The notes under the pieces were generated by a model that worked only from the letters and a program-made list of their open reading frames with translations, was not told the origin of the DNA and made no database searches. Positions 1 to 10,948 of a stretch of DNA of 40,603 nt are shown here, piece after piece. A program made the translations under genes and the position numbers. Position 1 is the stretch's first letter; every line of letters starts with the position of its first letter. The DNA lies in contig JAPLUM010000770.1 of NCBI GenBank assembly GCA_026397605.1, positions 1 to 40,603 of the forward strand. Reading direction: 5' to 3'. Source of the stretch: Verrucomicrobiota bacterium (GTDB taxonomy: Bacteria; Verrucomicrobiota; Verrucomicrobiia; Verrucomicrobiales; Verrucomicrobiaceae).

Positions 1-13
1 GTAGCGGCCATTT

Positions 14-898
<885 letters not shown>

Positions 899-906
899 GA
901 TGATGA

Positions 907-938
907 AATGACGAATTCAGAATGAGGAATGACGAATT
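907..938. repeat. Short direct repeat AATGACGAATT x2 (21-bp spacing) upstream of the isomerase start
   Basis: AATGACGAATT at 907-917 and again at 928-938. Confidence 0.6.
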
Positions 939-1053
939 AAAAGACCACCTGCAATCGCAGAAGCCACGTCAAAGTGTGTGTGATGTGCGACACGAGGCTG
1001 GCGGCATGTGTACGCATGATGAAGGCGTCGCCACTCAGCGGCAAAACCTCATT

Positions 1054-3645
1054 TCACTTTTTGTCCTTCTCTTCGATGAGAGAACCCGTGATGAAGAGCA
1101 GCCGCGAAACGCCTTCGGAAGGCTGGGAGCCCAAAACAACGGTCTGACCGTCCGGGATGGTGACGGAGGTGGAAATGCCGCTGGAGGGGTTTTGATCCTG
1201 CGAGGGCGTGCGAATGATCAGCTCGATGGTGTTTCCGTCGGGGCTGATCATGGGCTCGACTTTCATCTCCTGACCTCCCATGGCGGCGGGGAGGACATAC
1301 ATTTGTGAATTCGGATTGGGCTTCAGAGATTCCAGCTTGCCATCGGGATCGGCGGCGTAGCGCTTCATTGCCCTTACGAATTGAGGATCAGTGAAGATGC
1401 CAGTCACGGTGAACTGCCGCCGCACAGCGAGTGGCGGCGGCTCGCTCGCTGCAGGCGTTTGGATGGCGTCCACCTTTTCGGTCGAAGGTTGCAGCCAGTC
1501 ACTCATCAGCTTCACAAGGTCGCCTTTCATCTCGACGACTTTCACGCTGAGATGCACGCTCTTTTTGACCTCGCGATAAATCATCGCATCGATCCACGCC
1601 TGAATCAGCTCTAGGTTGGCTTTGGTGTTCCGCACGATGAGTTTTCCATCCTTGAGCGACGCGTCCGCGCCTTTTGGGAAGGCGATGCCAGCGGCTTTGA
1701 GAAGCTCGATAGGCGTTATGTCCTTCGGAAAGCTTTTGGGAAGCTTGTAAACACGTACAGCCCACTCGCTGGCGGCTTTGTCAGGCACATCGACACCAGT
1801 GCTGGAGGGTTGCATGGTGGCGGTGGATTCAAAGCTGATGGCTTTCTGGCCTTGCGGATTCAGCGCCTCGGCGGTGATGAGCACGGTGACGGGTTTTTTG
1901 GCACCAGGCAGATGCAGGACGAGCGTTTCGCCACTCGCGAGCACGGCCTTGGAGGAGACGCTGAGGGTTTGCACGCGGGTCCAGTCCGGCTGGGCATCCT
2001 TTTTTGGCAGCCACGGACGTTCGGCATCAGGATCGATGCCGAGATCGACTTTGGCCTCGATGCTCGCTTTTCCATCCGCCGCCGGATTGGCAACGAGTTT
2101 GATGCTCGGGCCGATGAATTTGGCCTCGATTACGATGCCTTTCGACTCCGGCTTCTCGGGGAGAACCTCGCGCACGACCTCGACGGTGGCTCCTTGGCCC
2201 ATCTTGGTGGTGACACGCGGAGCGCTCAGCAGATCGACGCCTTTCCTCTGAGAATTCTCCTTCCACAGTTTTTCGGCTTCATCGGATTGTAGAATGCTTT
2301 CATGACTGCCGATGTGCTGGTCGGCCTGAATGAGTTTGCACTGAAAATACACCTGCGGGAGACGGTGATGCAGGCGGTCGATGATGGCCTCGATTTGGTC
2401 GATAGCGACACGCGTATGGCGCACAATCAATTGCGAGGTGGCGTACTGAAAAAGAGCGCGGGAACCTTCCGGGAAGGTGATGCCGTTCTTTTCCAGAACC
2501 TGCTGCGCTGTCATGCTCGCCGGTGGAGGTTCTCCGGCAAATGGGTCTCTCTGTTCTTGGCCGAGGGTCAGGAAACCCGGCTCGACTCGGTAGATCCGCG
2601 TGAACATCGTCTTGTCCTTGGGATCTGCTTTTGCTGCCTCCTGCGCAGCCACGGTGGCGATTCCGAAGGAAGCCGCGAAGAAGGGCGCGAGCATGGCGAA
2701 GGCCGCGCAGCCGAGCACAAACAACGCGCCGAGCTTCTTCCGCACGCCACGGGCCTCCATCAGTGCCACGAGACGATCCTGGAGCCGACGAGCTGGACGT
2801 GAGCGAGCAATCGACATCGCAAAACGCGAGGGCGATGGCTTGGACGCCCAGCTGAGCAGGAAGTCGATGTAGGATGACTGATCCGGCTCTTCTTCGACGG
2901 CGGCCGCGTCACAGGCCTCCTCGCGGGCGCGGGAAAATTCCTCGATGAGGGCATAGGCGAAGGGATTCCACCACAGGAAGGCGAGGGCGGTGTTTTGCAG
3001 CAGCACCGCCACGGTGTCGTGCATCCGCAGGTGCTCTCTCTCATGCCGGATGAGCCAGCGCCATTGCGGTGGTGTTAGTTCTTGAAATGCGGAGGCAGGC
3101 ACCGCGATGATGGGAAAGAACCAGCCAGCGACGCAAGGCGTGCAACTGGCGTCAGACACCGAAAGACGTTCAAAAGGCAGATCCCGAGGCAGCGTGTTGA
3201 TTTCCGCCTGCGTCAGGTCCCGCAGACCCCATGCCCAGCGCTGAAGGCGGACACTTTGAACCAGCAATCGCAGGAGCAAAAGAGCGGTGACGAGCCACGA
3301 GAGGCGGTGCAGCCATTTGACGCTGTCGTTCCAATCCCATGGTGAAGCGACCGCTGGAGCCACTGTCGGGGACGCGATGCCTTTTTGCGGCTCCACCTTC
3401 ACCCGCCAGTCGTGCTCGAACGTCTCGCGAATCGGTGTGAGGACAGGGACGTGCTGCTTCGTCGGAAAAAGATCCCGCATCGAGATGTCGAACGGGCTGT
3501 AGAGGCACATCAGCACCGCGAGATTGGCGAGGATGCATCGGCGCAGGGCATCGCGAATGACGAAACGCACCAGCAGCCAGGCGGCCGCGCCGATGACGAG
3601 GCTGTGAACCAGGAAATTGATGAAGGTGATGGTTTCCGTGCTCAT
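1054..3645 (-). CDS. M56-family (BlaR1-like) membrane metallopeptidase with two repeated periplasmic domains
   Basis: N-terminal TM segments; HEREH zinc motif in IRHEREHLRMHD; downstream REEACDAAAV; overlaps the BlaI-like gene by 4 bp. Two similar C-terminal modules (LIVRHTRVAIDQIEAIID / LIVRNTKANLELIQAWID). Confidence 0.9.
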   Translation of the reverse strand: MSTETITFINFLVHSLVIGAAAWLLVRFVIRDALRRCILANLAVLMCLYSPFDISMRDLFPTKQHVPVLTPIRETFEHDWRVKVEPQKGIASPTVAPAVASPWDWNDSVKWLHRLSWLVTALLLLRLLVQSVRLQRWAWGLRDLTQAEINTLPRDLPFERLSVSDASCTPCVAGWFFPIIAVPASAFQELTPPQWRWLIRHEREHLRMHDTVAVLLQNTALAFLWWNPFAYALIEEFSRAREEACDAAAVEEEPDQSSYIDFLLSWASKPSPSRFAMSIARSRPARRLQDRLVALMEARGVRKKLGALFVLGCAAFAMLAPFFAASFGIATVAAQEAAKADPKDKTMFTRIYRVEPGFLTLGQEQRDPFAGEPPPASMTAQQVLEKNGITFPEGSRALFQYATSQLIVRHTRVAIDQIEAIIDRLHHRLPQVYFQCKLIQADQHIGSHESILQSDEAEKLWKENSQRKGVDLLSAPRVTTKMGQGATVEVVREVLPEKPESKGIVIEAKFIGPSIKLVANPAADGKASIEAKVDLGIDPDAERPWLPKKDAQPDWTRVQTLSVSSKAVLASGETLVLHLPGAKKPVTVLITAEALNPQGQKAISFESTATMQPSSTGVDVPDKAASEWAVRVYKLPKSFPKDITPIELLKAAGIAFPKGADASLKDGKLIVRNTKANLELIQAWIDAMIYREVKKSVHLSVKVVEMKGDLVKLMSDWLQPSTEKVDAIQTPAASEPPPLAVRRQFTVTGIFTDPQFVRAMKRYAADPDGKLESLKPNPNSQMYVLPAAMGGQEMKVEPMISPDGNTIELIIRTPSQDQNPSSGISTSVTIPDGQTVVLGSQPSEGVSRLLFITGSLIEEKDKK

Positions 3646-4040
3646 GACTCGGCTCCTCCTTTCCTGCCTAGGACGAGCTTGCGCAGCTCCGCCAGTTCCT
3701 CTTCGGTGATCTCGCCGCTCTCGACAAGGCAGCGCACGAGGGCGAGGCCGCTGCCGCCAAAGAGTCGCTGCTTCAGCTCGGTGAGCACGCTGGTGCGGCC
3801 GCGCTGCTCCGGCACGGCGGGCTCGTAGGCATGGCTGCGGCTGGAATCATCGCGCACGATCCAGCCCTTGGTTTCGAGCCGGGTGAGCTGGGTTTGGAGC
3901 GTGTTGCGAGTCACCGGCTCGTCACGACCTTGATTGACGGCCTCCAGCAGCTCCAAAACGGACGCGGGATGCTTTTTCCAAAGGATGTCCATGAGTGCCT
4001 GCTCGGCGGCGGAGAGAGGTGGGAGAGCTTTTTTCGCCAT
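3642..4040 (-). CDS. BlaI/MecI/CopY family transcriptional repressor
   Basis: LSAAEQALMDILWKKHPASVLELLEAVNQG...VTRNTLQTQLTRLETKGWIVRD winged helix. The track ORF starts at a TTG (4061), but ATG at 4040 (MAKKALPP) is preferred because the TTG lies inside the operator. Confidence 0.93.
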   Translation of the reverse strand: MAKKALPPLSAAEQALMDILWKKHPASVLELLEAVNQGRDEPVTRNTLQTQLTRLETKGWIVRDDSSRSHAYEPAVPEQRGRTSVLTELKQRLFGGSGLALVRCLVESGEITEEELAELRKLVLGRKGGAES

Positions 4041-4054
4041 AATTTGCGAGTTTG

Positions 4055-4101
4055 CCGACAAGTGTCGGATTTGTCGAGAAAAATGTCCGACAGATGTCGG
4101 A
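4055..4101. promoter_or_regulatory. Tandem BlaI-type operator: CCGACA-N2-TGTCGG x2
   Basis: CCGACAAGTGTCGG (4055-4068) and TCCGACAGATGTCGGA (4086-4101), with centres 32 bp apart, immediately upstream of blaI. Confidence 0.8.
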
Positions 4102-4154
4102 TAATGCAGCTCGCAGGAAGGCAGCAGACTTTGGGCATGACCCGCTTCAACGGT

Positions 4155-4958
4155 TCACTCACGTTTCGTCGGAATCGTACTCGCGTCCTTCGGCGGATTG
4201 CGGCCGATGAAGGGATACTGCTCCAGATCGAAGACCTGGCCGCTGATGGGCCCGCATTCGTCGGCGAGGAGCCAGGCGGCGCAGGCGGCGATTTCTTCGG
4301 GCCAGAGGATGCGGCCGGCGGGGGCATAGACCTTCGGCAAGTCGGCATACCAGTCGTCTTTGAGGCCGTGGGAGCGCTTTCTTTTCGCCTCGTTCTCGGT
4401 CAGCACCCATCCGGGGTTGATTTGATTCACACGCACGCCGTCCTCGCGCATGAGCGTGTCGCCCAGATTTCGCGTGAGGGTCATGAGAGCACCCTTAGAG
4501 ACGCTGTAGGGCATCAAATTCGGCTCGCCGCTGTAGGCATTGACGCTGCCGATGTTGATGATGCTGCCGCGTGTCTCACGGAGATGCGGCAAAGCAGCGC
4601 GGATGATCAGGTAGGGCACCACGCAGTTAATATCGAGCATGCGTCGGAACCATTTGGCATCCGTGTCGTGGATGTTGCCGACACCGACCTGCGCGGCGTT
4701 GTTCACGACAGCGTCGAGTTTACCAAAGGTCTTGATGGCTGTTTGGACGAGCCGTTGGGGTGCATCCTCTTCGGCGAGATCCTGAATGATCAGGACCGCA
4801 TTTTCAGTCCCAAGTTCAGCCAAGGTTTGATCACCCAGATCCTGTTCCAAGCCATGAATCACTACCTTGGCACCCTCAGCCACGCATCGCTTGGCGATGG
4901 CCTTGCCGATGCCTGTGACGCTGCCGGTGATGAGGATGACTTTATTATCGAGTCGCAT
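4155..4958 (-). CDS. SDR family oxidoreductase
   Basis: ITGSVTGIGKAIA Rossmann motif, NNAAQVG, INIGSVNAYSG, YSVSKGAL (YxxxK). Confidence 0.94.
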   Translation of the reverse strand: MRLDNKVILITGSVTGIGKAIAKRCVAEGAKVVIHGLEQDLGDQTLAELGTENAVLIIQDLAEEDAPQRLVQTAIKTFGKLDAVVNNAAQVGVGNIHDTDAKWFRRMLDINCVVPYLIIRAALPHLRETRGSIINIGSVNAYSGEPNLMPYSVSKGALMTLTRNLGDTLMREDGVRVNQINPGWVLTENEAKRKRSHGLKDDWYADLPKVYAPAGRILWPEEIAACAAWLLADECGPISGQVFDLEQYPFIGRNPPKDASTIPTKRE

Positions 4959-5031
4959 GATGGGAGGCGGAATGGGATGAATTTTTCTTTATGGCGGGAA
5001 GCGGCACAGGCTCAAGGGAGCATCTGCTGAT

Positions 5032-5895
5032 TCAGCGACTCTTGCCCTTCACTTTCCTCACAAATTCCTCCAGCGCTTGTGTCGTTGCATCACCTTCAGT
5101 GCCGATGAGGGCATTGATCTTTGAGTGATTTGTCTCCTTGCCGCCAAATATGGTCACTGGGATCTCTGCTGGTTTCAAAGCTGCCTCGAACCGCTTGGCC
5201 TGGATGGAGTTGTCTGGATGATCCGCCACATGGATGATCAAGAATGGCGGGATGTTTTTCCCCTTGGCCACATGTGTCACGGCGGAAAAATCGATGTGTT
5301 TCGCTGGGTCGTTACCGAACTTCAGACGATGTCCATATTTAGGCATCGGCATTCCATGCACACGCAGCCGCGTCTCCGCCGTCTCAATGATCGCGGGGAT
5401 GTCGTAGGTATCGCCATCCACCGGCACACAGCCGATGAGATCTTTAAACGACACGCCTTCCGCCTTTAAATAACGGTCATCGGTGCAGATCAGCGTCGCC
5501 AGCTGGGCCCCGGAGGAGTGTCCGCCGACAAGCACACGCTGCGGATCGCCGCCATACTCTGCGATGTGCTTGTGCATCCAGCCAAAGGCCTTCGCCACGT
5601 CTCTCACCAGCACGTCCATCTCCACCTCTGGCAGCAAGCGATGATTGATCGATACAAACACAAAACCCTTCTTCGTAAACCACGCAGGTTTCTCCTGCAC
5701 ATTCGCCTTGTCCCCCGATTGCCAGCCGCCGCCGTGAATCCAAAACACCACGGGCAGGTTCTTCGCGTTTGCTGGCGAGTAAACATCCAGTACATGCCGC
5801 TCATGACCGTTTTCCACATAGGGGATGCTGCGTTTCATCTCCTGAGCCATGGCAGCCACCATGAGCAGAAGGCTGGTAAAAAGAATGAATTTCAT
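5032..5895 (-). CDS. Alpha/beta hydrolase (BD-FAE/esterase-lipase type), secreted
   Basis: [15 protein letters not shown] oxyanion motif, [11 protein letters not shown] nucleophile elbow (GHSSG). Signal-peptide-like start [18 protein letters not shown] at 5895. Confidence 0.92.
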   Translation of the reverse strand: MKFILFTSLLLMVAAMAQEMKRSIPYVENGHERHVLDVYSPANAKNLPVVFWIHGGGWQSGDKANVQEKPAWFTKKGFVFVSINHRLLPEVEMDVLVRDVAKAFGWMHKHIAEYGGDPQRVLVGGHSSGAQLATLICTDDRYLKAEGVSFKDLIGCVPVDGDTYDIPAIIETAETRLRVHGMPMPKYGHRLKFGNDPAKHIDFSAVTHVAKGKNIPPFLIIHVADHPDNSIQAKRFEAALKPAEIPVTIFGGKETNHSKINALIGTEGDATTQALEEFVRKVKGKSR

Positions 5896-5923
5896 GAGCT
5901 GAGCAATACGTAGCAACTTGCGC

Positions 5924-6667
5924 TTACTTCAGGTATTTTGCCAGATCCCGCATCGAGATCACCGTGCAGCCTTCGTCTTTGAGATGCTGCATGTAGCTCT
6001 CAAACTTCGCCGGATCAGTGTTCACCCATGGGTGCTTGATGTCCGGCACGCCGTGAAAGGTCATCACCGCGATCTTCCCATCCTTCGCCTCTGCCACTGC
6101 GGCCTTGAACTGCTCCAGCGTGCTCTCCGGCTTGCCATCAAAAGCCTGCGGCATCAGCAAAGGCTCATCACTTGCTGGATCGAAGACCTTCGCACCTCCC
6201 GCCCGCGCGAACTGATAACCCCTCTCGCTCAGCAGCTTCACAGCCGCCTCGCTCGTCGCATACCCAGGGTAGCAAAAGCTCACTGGCTTCGTGATACCGT
6301 ATTTCTCACACTGCTGCTCGATGTGCTCCACATCTGCCGCTAGCTGCTCCAGTTTCTGCTTCGCCACAGCCGCGTGTTTTCGCGTGTGATTGCCAATCTC
6401 AAATCCATCTACATGCAGCGCCTGGATCTGCTCCCAGGTCATGTAGTGAGTCTTATCCACGAGGAACTCAAAGCCCTCCGTGATGAAGAACGTGGCTCCA
6501 AACCCATGCTTCTTCAGCAGCGGTGCCACATAGTTCGCCTGACTCACCACCGAATCATCAAACGTGAGCACCACCAGCTTATCCGGCACCGGTTCGGCGG
6601 CAAACAAACGCCAACAAAGAACCAAGGTAATGCAGGCGAAGGACATAGCGGCAGAAAAGGCTTTCAT
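5924..6667 (-). CDS. Polysaccharide deacetylase family protein
   Basis: [30 protein letters not shown]...[10 protein letters not shown] (NodB domain). Start [10 protein letters not shown] preferred. Confidence 0.93.
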   Translation of the reverse strand: MKAFSAAMSFACITLVLCWRLFAAEPVPDKLVVLTFDDSVVSQANYVAPLLKKHGFGATFFITEGFEFLVDKTHYMTWEQIQALHVDGFEIGNHTRKHAAVAKQKLEQLAADVEHIEQQCEKYGITKPVSFCYPGYATSEAAVKLLSERGYQFARAGGAKVFDPASDEPLLMPQAFDGKPESTLEQFKAAVAEAKDGKIAVMTFHGVPDIKHPWVNTDPAKFESYMQHLKDEGCTVISMRDLAKYLK

Positions 6668-6708
6668 AGTGAGTGAACGAGCATGTCGATACCATTCGTG
6701 CGAACGAA

Positions 6709-7833
6709 TCACTCAGCTTCTTCTTCGTCATCACAAACAAAGACCGTCTTCGCATGTTCCTGACCTACCAGTCGAGTTTCTCCAAAACGCATGGTCAGTG
6801 GCCTCACCTTCACCTGGCAACGCTCAGCCACGGCTTCACAAAGCGCCTGCGAGTGGGAGACGATGATGATTTGAGAATGCTCCGATGCCGTGGCGATCAG
6901 ATCGGCCAAGGCTGGCAACACGGATTCGTTCAGGCTCGTCTCAGGCTCATTGAGAACGAGCAGCGGCGGTGGTCGTGGACTGCACAGCACGGCAGCGAGG
7001 CAGATAAATTGCAAAGTGCCGTCGGACAGCTCGTGACCCTGCAAAGGACGCGGCAGCGAGTGCGCATGAAACTCAAGGCTGAACCACTCACCGCACTCGA
7101 TCCGAAGATGCGCATCAGGAAATGCTTTTTCCAGGGCATCGTGAAAAACCACCTTCAGATCAGACTCGTTGATGGTCTGAATTACCGCAGGCAGATTGGA
7201 TGCGCGCTCATCCAGCACGGGCGACCAATAACCACGCACGGGTTTCCTTGCAGGTGCGTCTGCGTCGGTGCGCATCGTGTGATAGAAGCGCCAGCGCTCC
7301 AGGCTGAGTCGTGCATTGAGAATCTGCGGACAGCTCTGCAAATCCCGCACCAGCGTCAGCATGGACTCAGACGCTCCTGGCGGCTCAGCGATTAGGCGCA
7401 TGACTCCTTTGGTGTCAGCCACGCGCACTTGGTTTCGAGTACGTTTGGCCAGAAGCCTTCTGCCGTAGCGTAGCTCTTCCGTTTTGATATCGGGGTCGAG
7501 CTTGAATGCGGTATCATCGGTGGGCCCGGACGGCATGAGGCCGCATTCAAAGGCATAACCGAAGGCTTCAGACTCAATTTCGGCCGAGAAAGTCGTTAGC
7601 CGCACATGCTCATGATTGCCGGTCCAAAGAAGGCTCGTCATTCCGCCTTCGTTGGCCACAGCTTCAGTGAATCCTCCACGCGCCATGGATGAAACCAATC
7701 TCAGGGCGCGATAGATGTTGGTCTTGCCCACGCCATTCGCACCATTCAAAAGCGTGACACGACCTAAACGTAAGCGCAGATCGCGCAGCGAACGATAGCC
7801 AGATAGACGCAGGGATTGAATCATGCCGTGCAT
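6709..7833 (-). CDS. AAA family ATPase (RecF/SMC-like, AAA_21 type)
   Basis: Walker A NGANGVGKTN; signature-like LSDGTLQFICLAA; Walker B-like LLVLNEPETS; IIIVSHSQALCEAVAE. Confidence 0.9.
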   Translation of the reverse strand: MHGMIQSLRLSGYRSLRDLRLRLGRVTLLNGANGVGKTNIYRALRLVSSMARGGFTEAVANEGGMTSLLWTGNHEHVRLTTFSAEIESEAFGYAFECGLMPSGPTDDTAFKLDPDIKTEELRYGRRLLAKRTRNQVRVADTKGVMRLIAEPPGASESMLTLVRDLQSCPQILNARLSLERWRFYHTMRTDADAPARKPVRGYWSPVLDERASNLPAVIQTINESDLKVVFHDALEKAFPDAHLRIECGEWFSLEFHAHSLPRPLQGHELSDGTLQFICLAAVLCSPRPPPLLVLNEPETSLNESVLPALADLIATASEHSQIIIVSHSQALCEAVAERCQVKVRPLTMRFGETRLVGQEHAKTVFVCDDEEEAE

Positions 7834-7948
7834 TCAAGCGGATGAGCATGCCGCTGTCCAGCAGTTGCCATTCGCCATGTTCCGAAAACACATTCTTCCA
7901 GGGAGCCCTCAGGCTTGACTCCATCAGGAATGGGATCAACTTAGCCAA

Positions 7949-8608
7949 ATGAAGTCCGCGATCCTCGAAGCCATGCTGGATGCTCCTGACCTGCCGGAAT
8001 TGATCGGCGAGGCCCAACGCGCCTTGAGCCAGGAACAAAAATTGCGTGAGAAGTTTTATGCCGACATCACGCCCGAGCATAAATGGGAGTTCATTCAGGG
8101 AGACGTCATCATGCATTCCCCAGCCCTGAATCGCCACCTCATCGCCAGCCAGAGGCTCTACGATTTAGTGAGTGGCTATGTGCGTGTGCGTCGTCTCGGT
8201 CAGGTGCGTCATGAAAAAGCTATGACCAGCTTTCCCCGCAATGATTACGAACCTGATGTGATGTTCTTTGGCCCTGCGAAAGCCGCGCTCATTGACCCCG
8301 ACACGCTAAAGTTTCCCGTGCCGGATTTCATCGCTGAAGTGCTCAGCCCATCAACGGAGAAGCGTGATCGTGGCATCAAATTCCGCGACTACGCGCTGCA
8401 TGGCGTGGCAGAATACTGGATCATCGACACTGTGGCCGAGACGGTAGAATGCTACCGCCTCGCCGACGGTGATTATCCACCTGTGGAGCCCCAAGCTGAC
8501 GGCACCATCATCAGCGATGTCGTCCCTGGTTTTGAAATGCCAGTGCGGGCTCTTTTTGATGAAGCCGAAAACATGCGCGTGCTTCGCAGCATCTGGGGCG
8601 GGGAGTGA
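7949..8608 (+). CDS. Uma2 family endonuclease-like protein (DUF820)
   Basis: YEPDVMFFGPAK...VPDFIAEVLSPSTEKRDRGIKFRDYALHGVAEYWIIDTVAETVECYRL. Confidence 0.92.
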   Translation: MKSAILEAMLDAPDLPELIGEAQRALSQEQKLREKFYADITPEHKWEFIQGDVIMHSPALNRHLIASQRLYDLVSGYVRVRRLGQVRHEKAMTSFPRNDYEPDVMFFGPAKAALIDPDTLKFPVPDFIAEVLSPSTEKRDRGIKFRDYALHGVAEYWIIDTVAETVECYRLADGDYPPVEPQADGTIISDVVPGFEMPVRALFDEAENMRVLRSIWGGE

Positions 8609-8640
8609 ATGGAAGCCGTCGGGTAATCCTTGTCGGGACG

Positions 8641-9492
8641 TTACTTCTTGGGATTCAACTTGGCTTTCTCCGCAGCGGCTTTGGCGCGGGCTTCTGCCTG
8701 CTTCTTCGCCTGCTCCGAAGCGGCGGCTTCAAGCGCGGGCCAGACGGCTTTTGCTTTGTCGAGTTCGGCTTCGCTCAGGCCAAAAGCCTTCAACACGCCG
8801 ATGGCCATGAGCTTGTTACCCTCGGTATTCATGTGCACGCCGTCGCTGGTGAGCACTTTGGCATTCGGTTTGTTCTCTGCTTTGAGGCGTTCTTCAAACA
8901 TCGCAAACAGGTCGGCCATCGGCAGCTGCTTCTCCTTTGCGAGCTGGCGGAGGAAGTCGTTGTAGGGAGCGAGAAGACCATTTTCTTTGCTGGCGAGGTC
9001 CTCATGAATCACCGTGGCGGTCAGCATCACGGGCTTCACGCCTGCGGCAGTCGCCTGATCGATGATGGCGGTGATGTTCTTTTGGTAGGTACCGCGTGAG
9101 GCCGCTTTCTCATCGTAGGTGCCGCTTTTCGCCATGGCGTCATTCAGAGGCACGCCGCGCGGGCCATGCCATACGTCATTGACACCGCAGCTCAGGGTCA
9201 TCCACTGCGGTTTTTTGCTCAGCACATCCTTGTCGAGCCGGGCAAGCATTTGGTCCGACTTATGTCCGCTGATGCCAGCGGGAACGGGCTCGGCCTTGAT
9301 GCCATTGGCTTCCAAACCAGCGATGACGAGCCGCACGTATCCTGCTGGATTTCCCCAGCCTCCCTGAGTGATCGAGTCACCGAGAAACGCGATCTTTTCG
9401 CCGCTCTTCACCGCGATTTCGGCGTGGGTCGCGGTGGATGAAATGAATGTGGCAGTGAGGATGGGGAGAATGCGGAGAGTGCGTCGGTCCAT
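8641..9492 (-). CDS. SGNH/GDSL hydrolase family protein, secreted
   Basis: IAFLGDSITQGGWG, LSCGVNDVWHG, DGVHMNTEGNKLMA. Start MDRRTLRILP with signal peptide preferred over the longer ORF. Confidence 0.92.
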   Translation of the reverse strand: MDRRTLRILPILTATFISSTATHAEIAVKSGEKIAFLGDSITQGGWGNPAGYVRLVIAGLEANGIKAEPVPAGISGHKSDQMLARLDKDVLSKKPQWMTLSCGVNDVWHGPRGVPLNDAMAKSGTYDEKAASRGTYQKNITAIIDQATAAGVKPVMLTATVIHEDLASKENGLLAPYNDFLRQLAKEKQLPMADLFAMFEERLKAENKPNAKVLTSDGVHMNTEGNKLMAIGVLKAFGLSEAELDKAKAVWPALEAAASEQAKKQAEARAKAAAEKAKLNPKK

Positions 9493-9601
9493 GGTGAAGG
9501 AAGGTAAACGAGACTCTGCATCCATCCTTTCACTCTTAGCGTCTCTGTCTACGCAGCACCTCCGGTTGCCATGGGAGAAAAGCATTCCACAATGAGGCTT
9601 A

Positions 9602-10948
9602 GTGAAGCACGTTCAACCTATCCGACCTAAATTGCTTTTTCTCGCGATGAGTGGTGTGCGCGTCTATGATCAGGAGCTGCTCAGCATTGGTCTGACGCTT
9701 CCAGGTTTTGTGGAGAGAAGCCGCGTGATCGCCTCTTTGCCAAGCTTGGGCCTGCTGACCCTCGCCGCGCATACACCGGAGCATTGGGAGATCGAGTATC
9801 GGGAGTATGACGAACTGCCGACCGACTCCGCTGATCAGATCTGCCAACAAGGATTTGGCGTGGTCGCCATCTCTGCGCTCACCGCAAGAATTGATGAGGC
9901 CTATGCTCTGAGCGCTGAACTGCGTGCCAGAGGCATGCTCGTGATCCTGGGTGGACTTCATGTGAGCGCGATGCCGGACGAGGCGGCCAGTCATGCTGAC
10001 ATCATTGTCAAAGGTGAGGGTGAGCGCGCCTGGGCACAGCTGCTTTCAGATCTGGAGCGCGGCTGCCACCACTCCATTTATGATTCGTCAGTCCTTGCTG
10101 CGGAGTCGCACTTCCACCAGGAGCATCCCGTGCCGAGGTATGACCTGCTGGATCTGGACCGCTACAACCGCCTGACACTTCAAACAACGCGCGGCTGCCC
10201 TCTGCACTGCTCCTTTTGTGCGGCCTCACGCACCATCAGCCCTTACCGGAAGAAGTCCCTCTTGCAGGTTCGCCGTGAGCTGGAAGCGATCCTGAAATTA
10301 TGGCCAAGGCCATTCATCGAACTGGCAGACGACAACACCTTTGTGGATAAACGCTGGTCTCGAGAACTCGTTGCCCTGTTGTCTGAGTATCCGCTCAAAT
10401 GGTTCACCGAATCTGACATTTCTCTGGCTGATGATGAGACATTGCTGAAGCTTCTGGCCAAGTCAGGCTGTGCTCAGGTTTTGATTGGTCTGGAGTCTGC
10501 CGCATCAGAGTCCATGACTGGCTTGGACACCCAGGGTTGGAAGTCGCGACGACATCGAGATTATGCTGAGAAGGTCCGAAAAATTCAGGACCATGGAATC
10601 TCGGTCAACGGCTGCTTCATCCTGGGCTTCGATCAGGATGGGCCTGACATTTTCGCGAGAACGCTGGATTACATCGAGTCTCTACAGCTCGCCGAAGTGC
10701 AGATCACGTTGCTGACACCTTTCCCAGGCACAAGCCTGCGCCAGCAGTTGTTGGAGGAGGGTCGCTTCTTACCTGGGGTGACATGGAGTCAGTACACTCT
10801 TTTTGATCTGACTTTCCGTCCCGCACGAATGTCCGAAGATGCGATGAGATCTGGCTTTCATGAATTGATGAAGTCCGTCTATTCTGAAGAACGGGTCAAT
10901 GCTCGCCGCAAAATTTTTCAAACCTGTATTCGCCAAAGCCGATCATGA
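9602..10948 (+). CDS. B12-binding domain radical SAM protein
   Basis: RGCPLHCSFCAAS (CxxxCxxC); N-terminal B12-binding-like fold (GFGVVAISALTARIDEAYALSAELRARGMLVILGG). GTG start at 9602. Confidence 0.92.
   Translation: MKHVQPIRPKLLFLAMSGVRVYDQELLSIGLTLPGFVERSRVIASLPSLGLLTLAAHTPEHWEIEYREYDELPTDSADQICQQGFGVVAISALTARIDEAYALSAELRARGMLVILGGLHVSAMPDEAASHADIIVKGEGERAWAQLLSDLERGCHHSIYDSSVLAAESHFHQEHPVPRYDLLDLDRYNRLTLQTTRGCPLHCSFCAASRTISPYRKKSLLQVRRELEAILKLWPRPFIELADDNTFVDKRWSRELVALLSEYPLKWFTESDISLADDETLLKLLAKSGCAQVLIGLESAASESMTGLDTQGWKSRRHRDYAEKVRKIQDHGISVNGCFILGFDQDGPDIFARTLDYIESLQLAEVQITLLTPFPGTSLRQQLLEEGRFLPGVTWSQYTLFDLTFRPARMSEDAMRSGFHELMKSVYSEERVNARRKIFQTCIRQSRS

Noticed and set aside
6709-7833. 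Walker B of the AAA ATPase reads LLVLNEPETS (Asn at the usual Asp) and could be called an inactive ATPase
   Set aside because: From memory, NEPE is a common variant in this AAA_21-type family, so this is probably family-normal; I cannot verify without an alignment.
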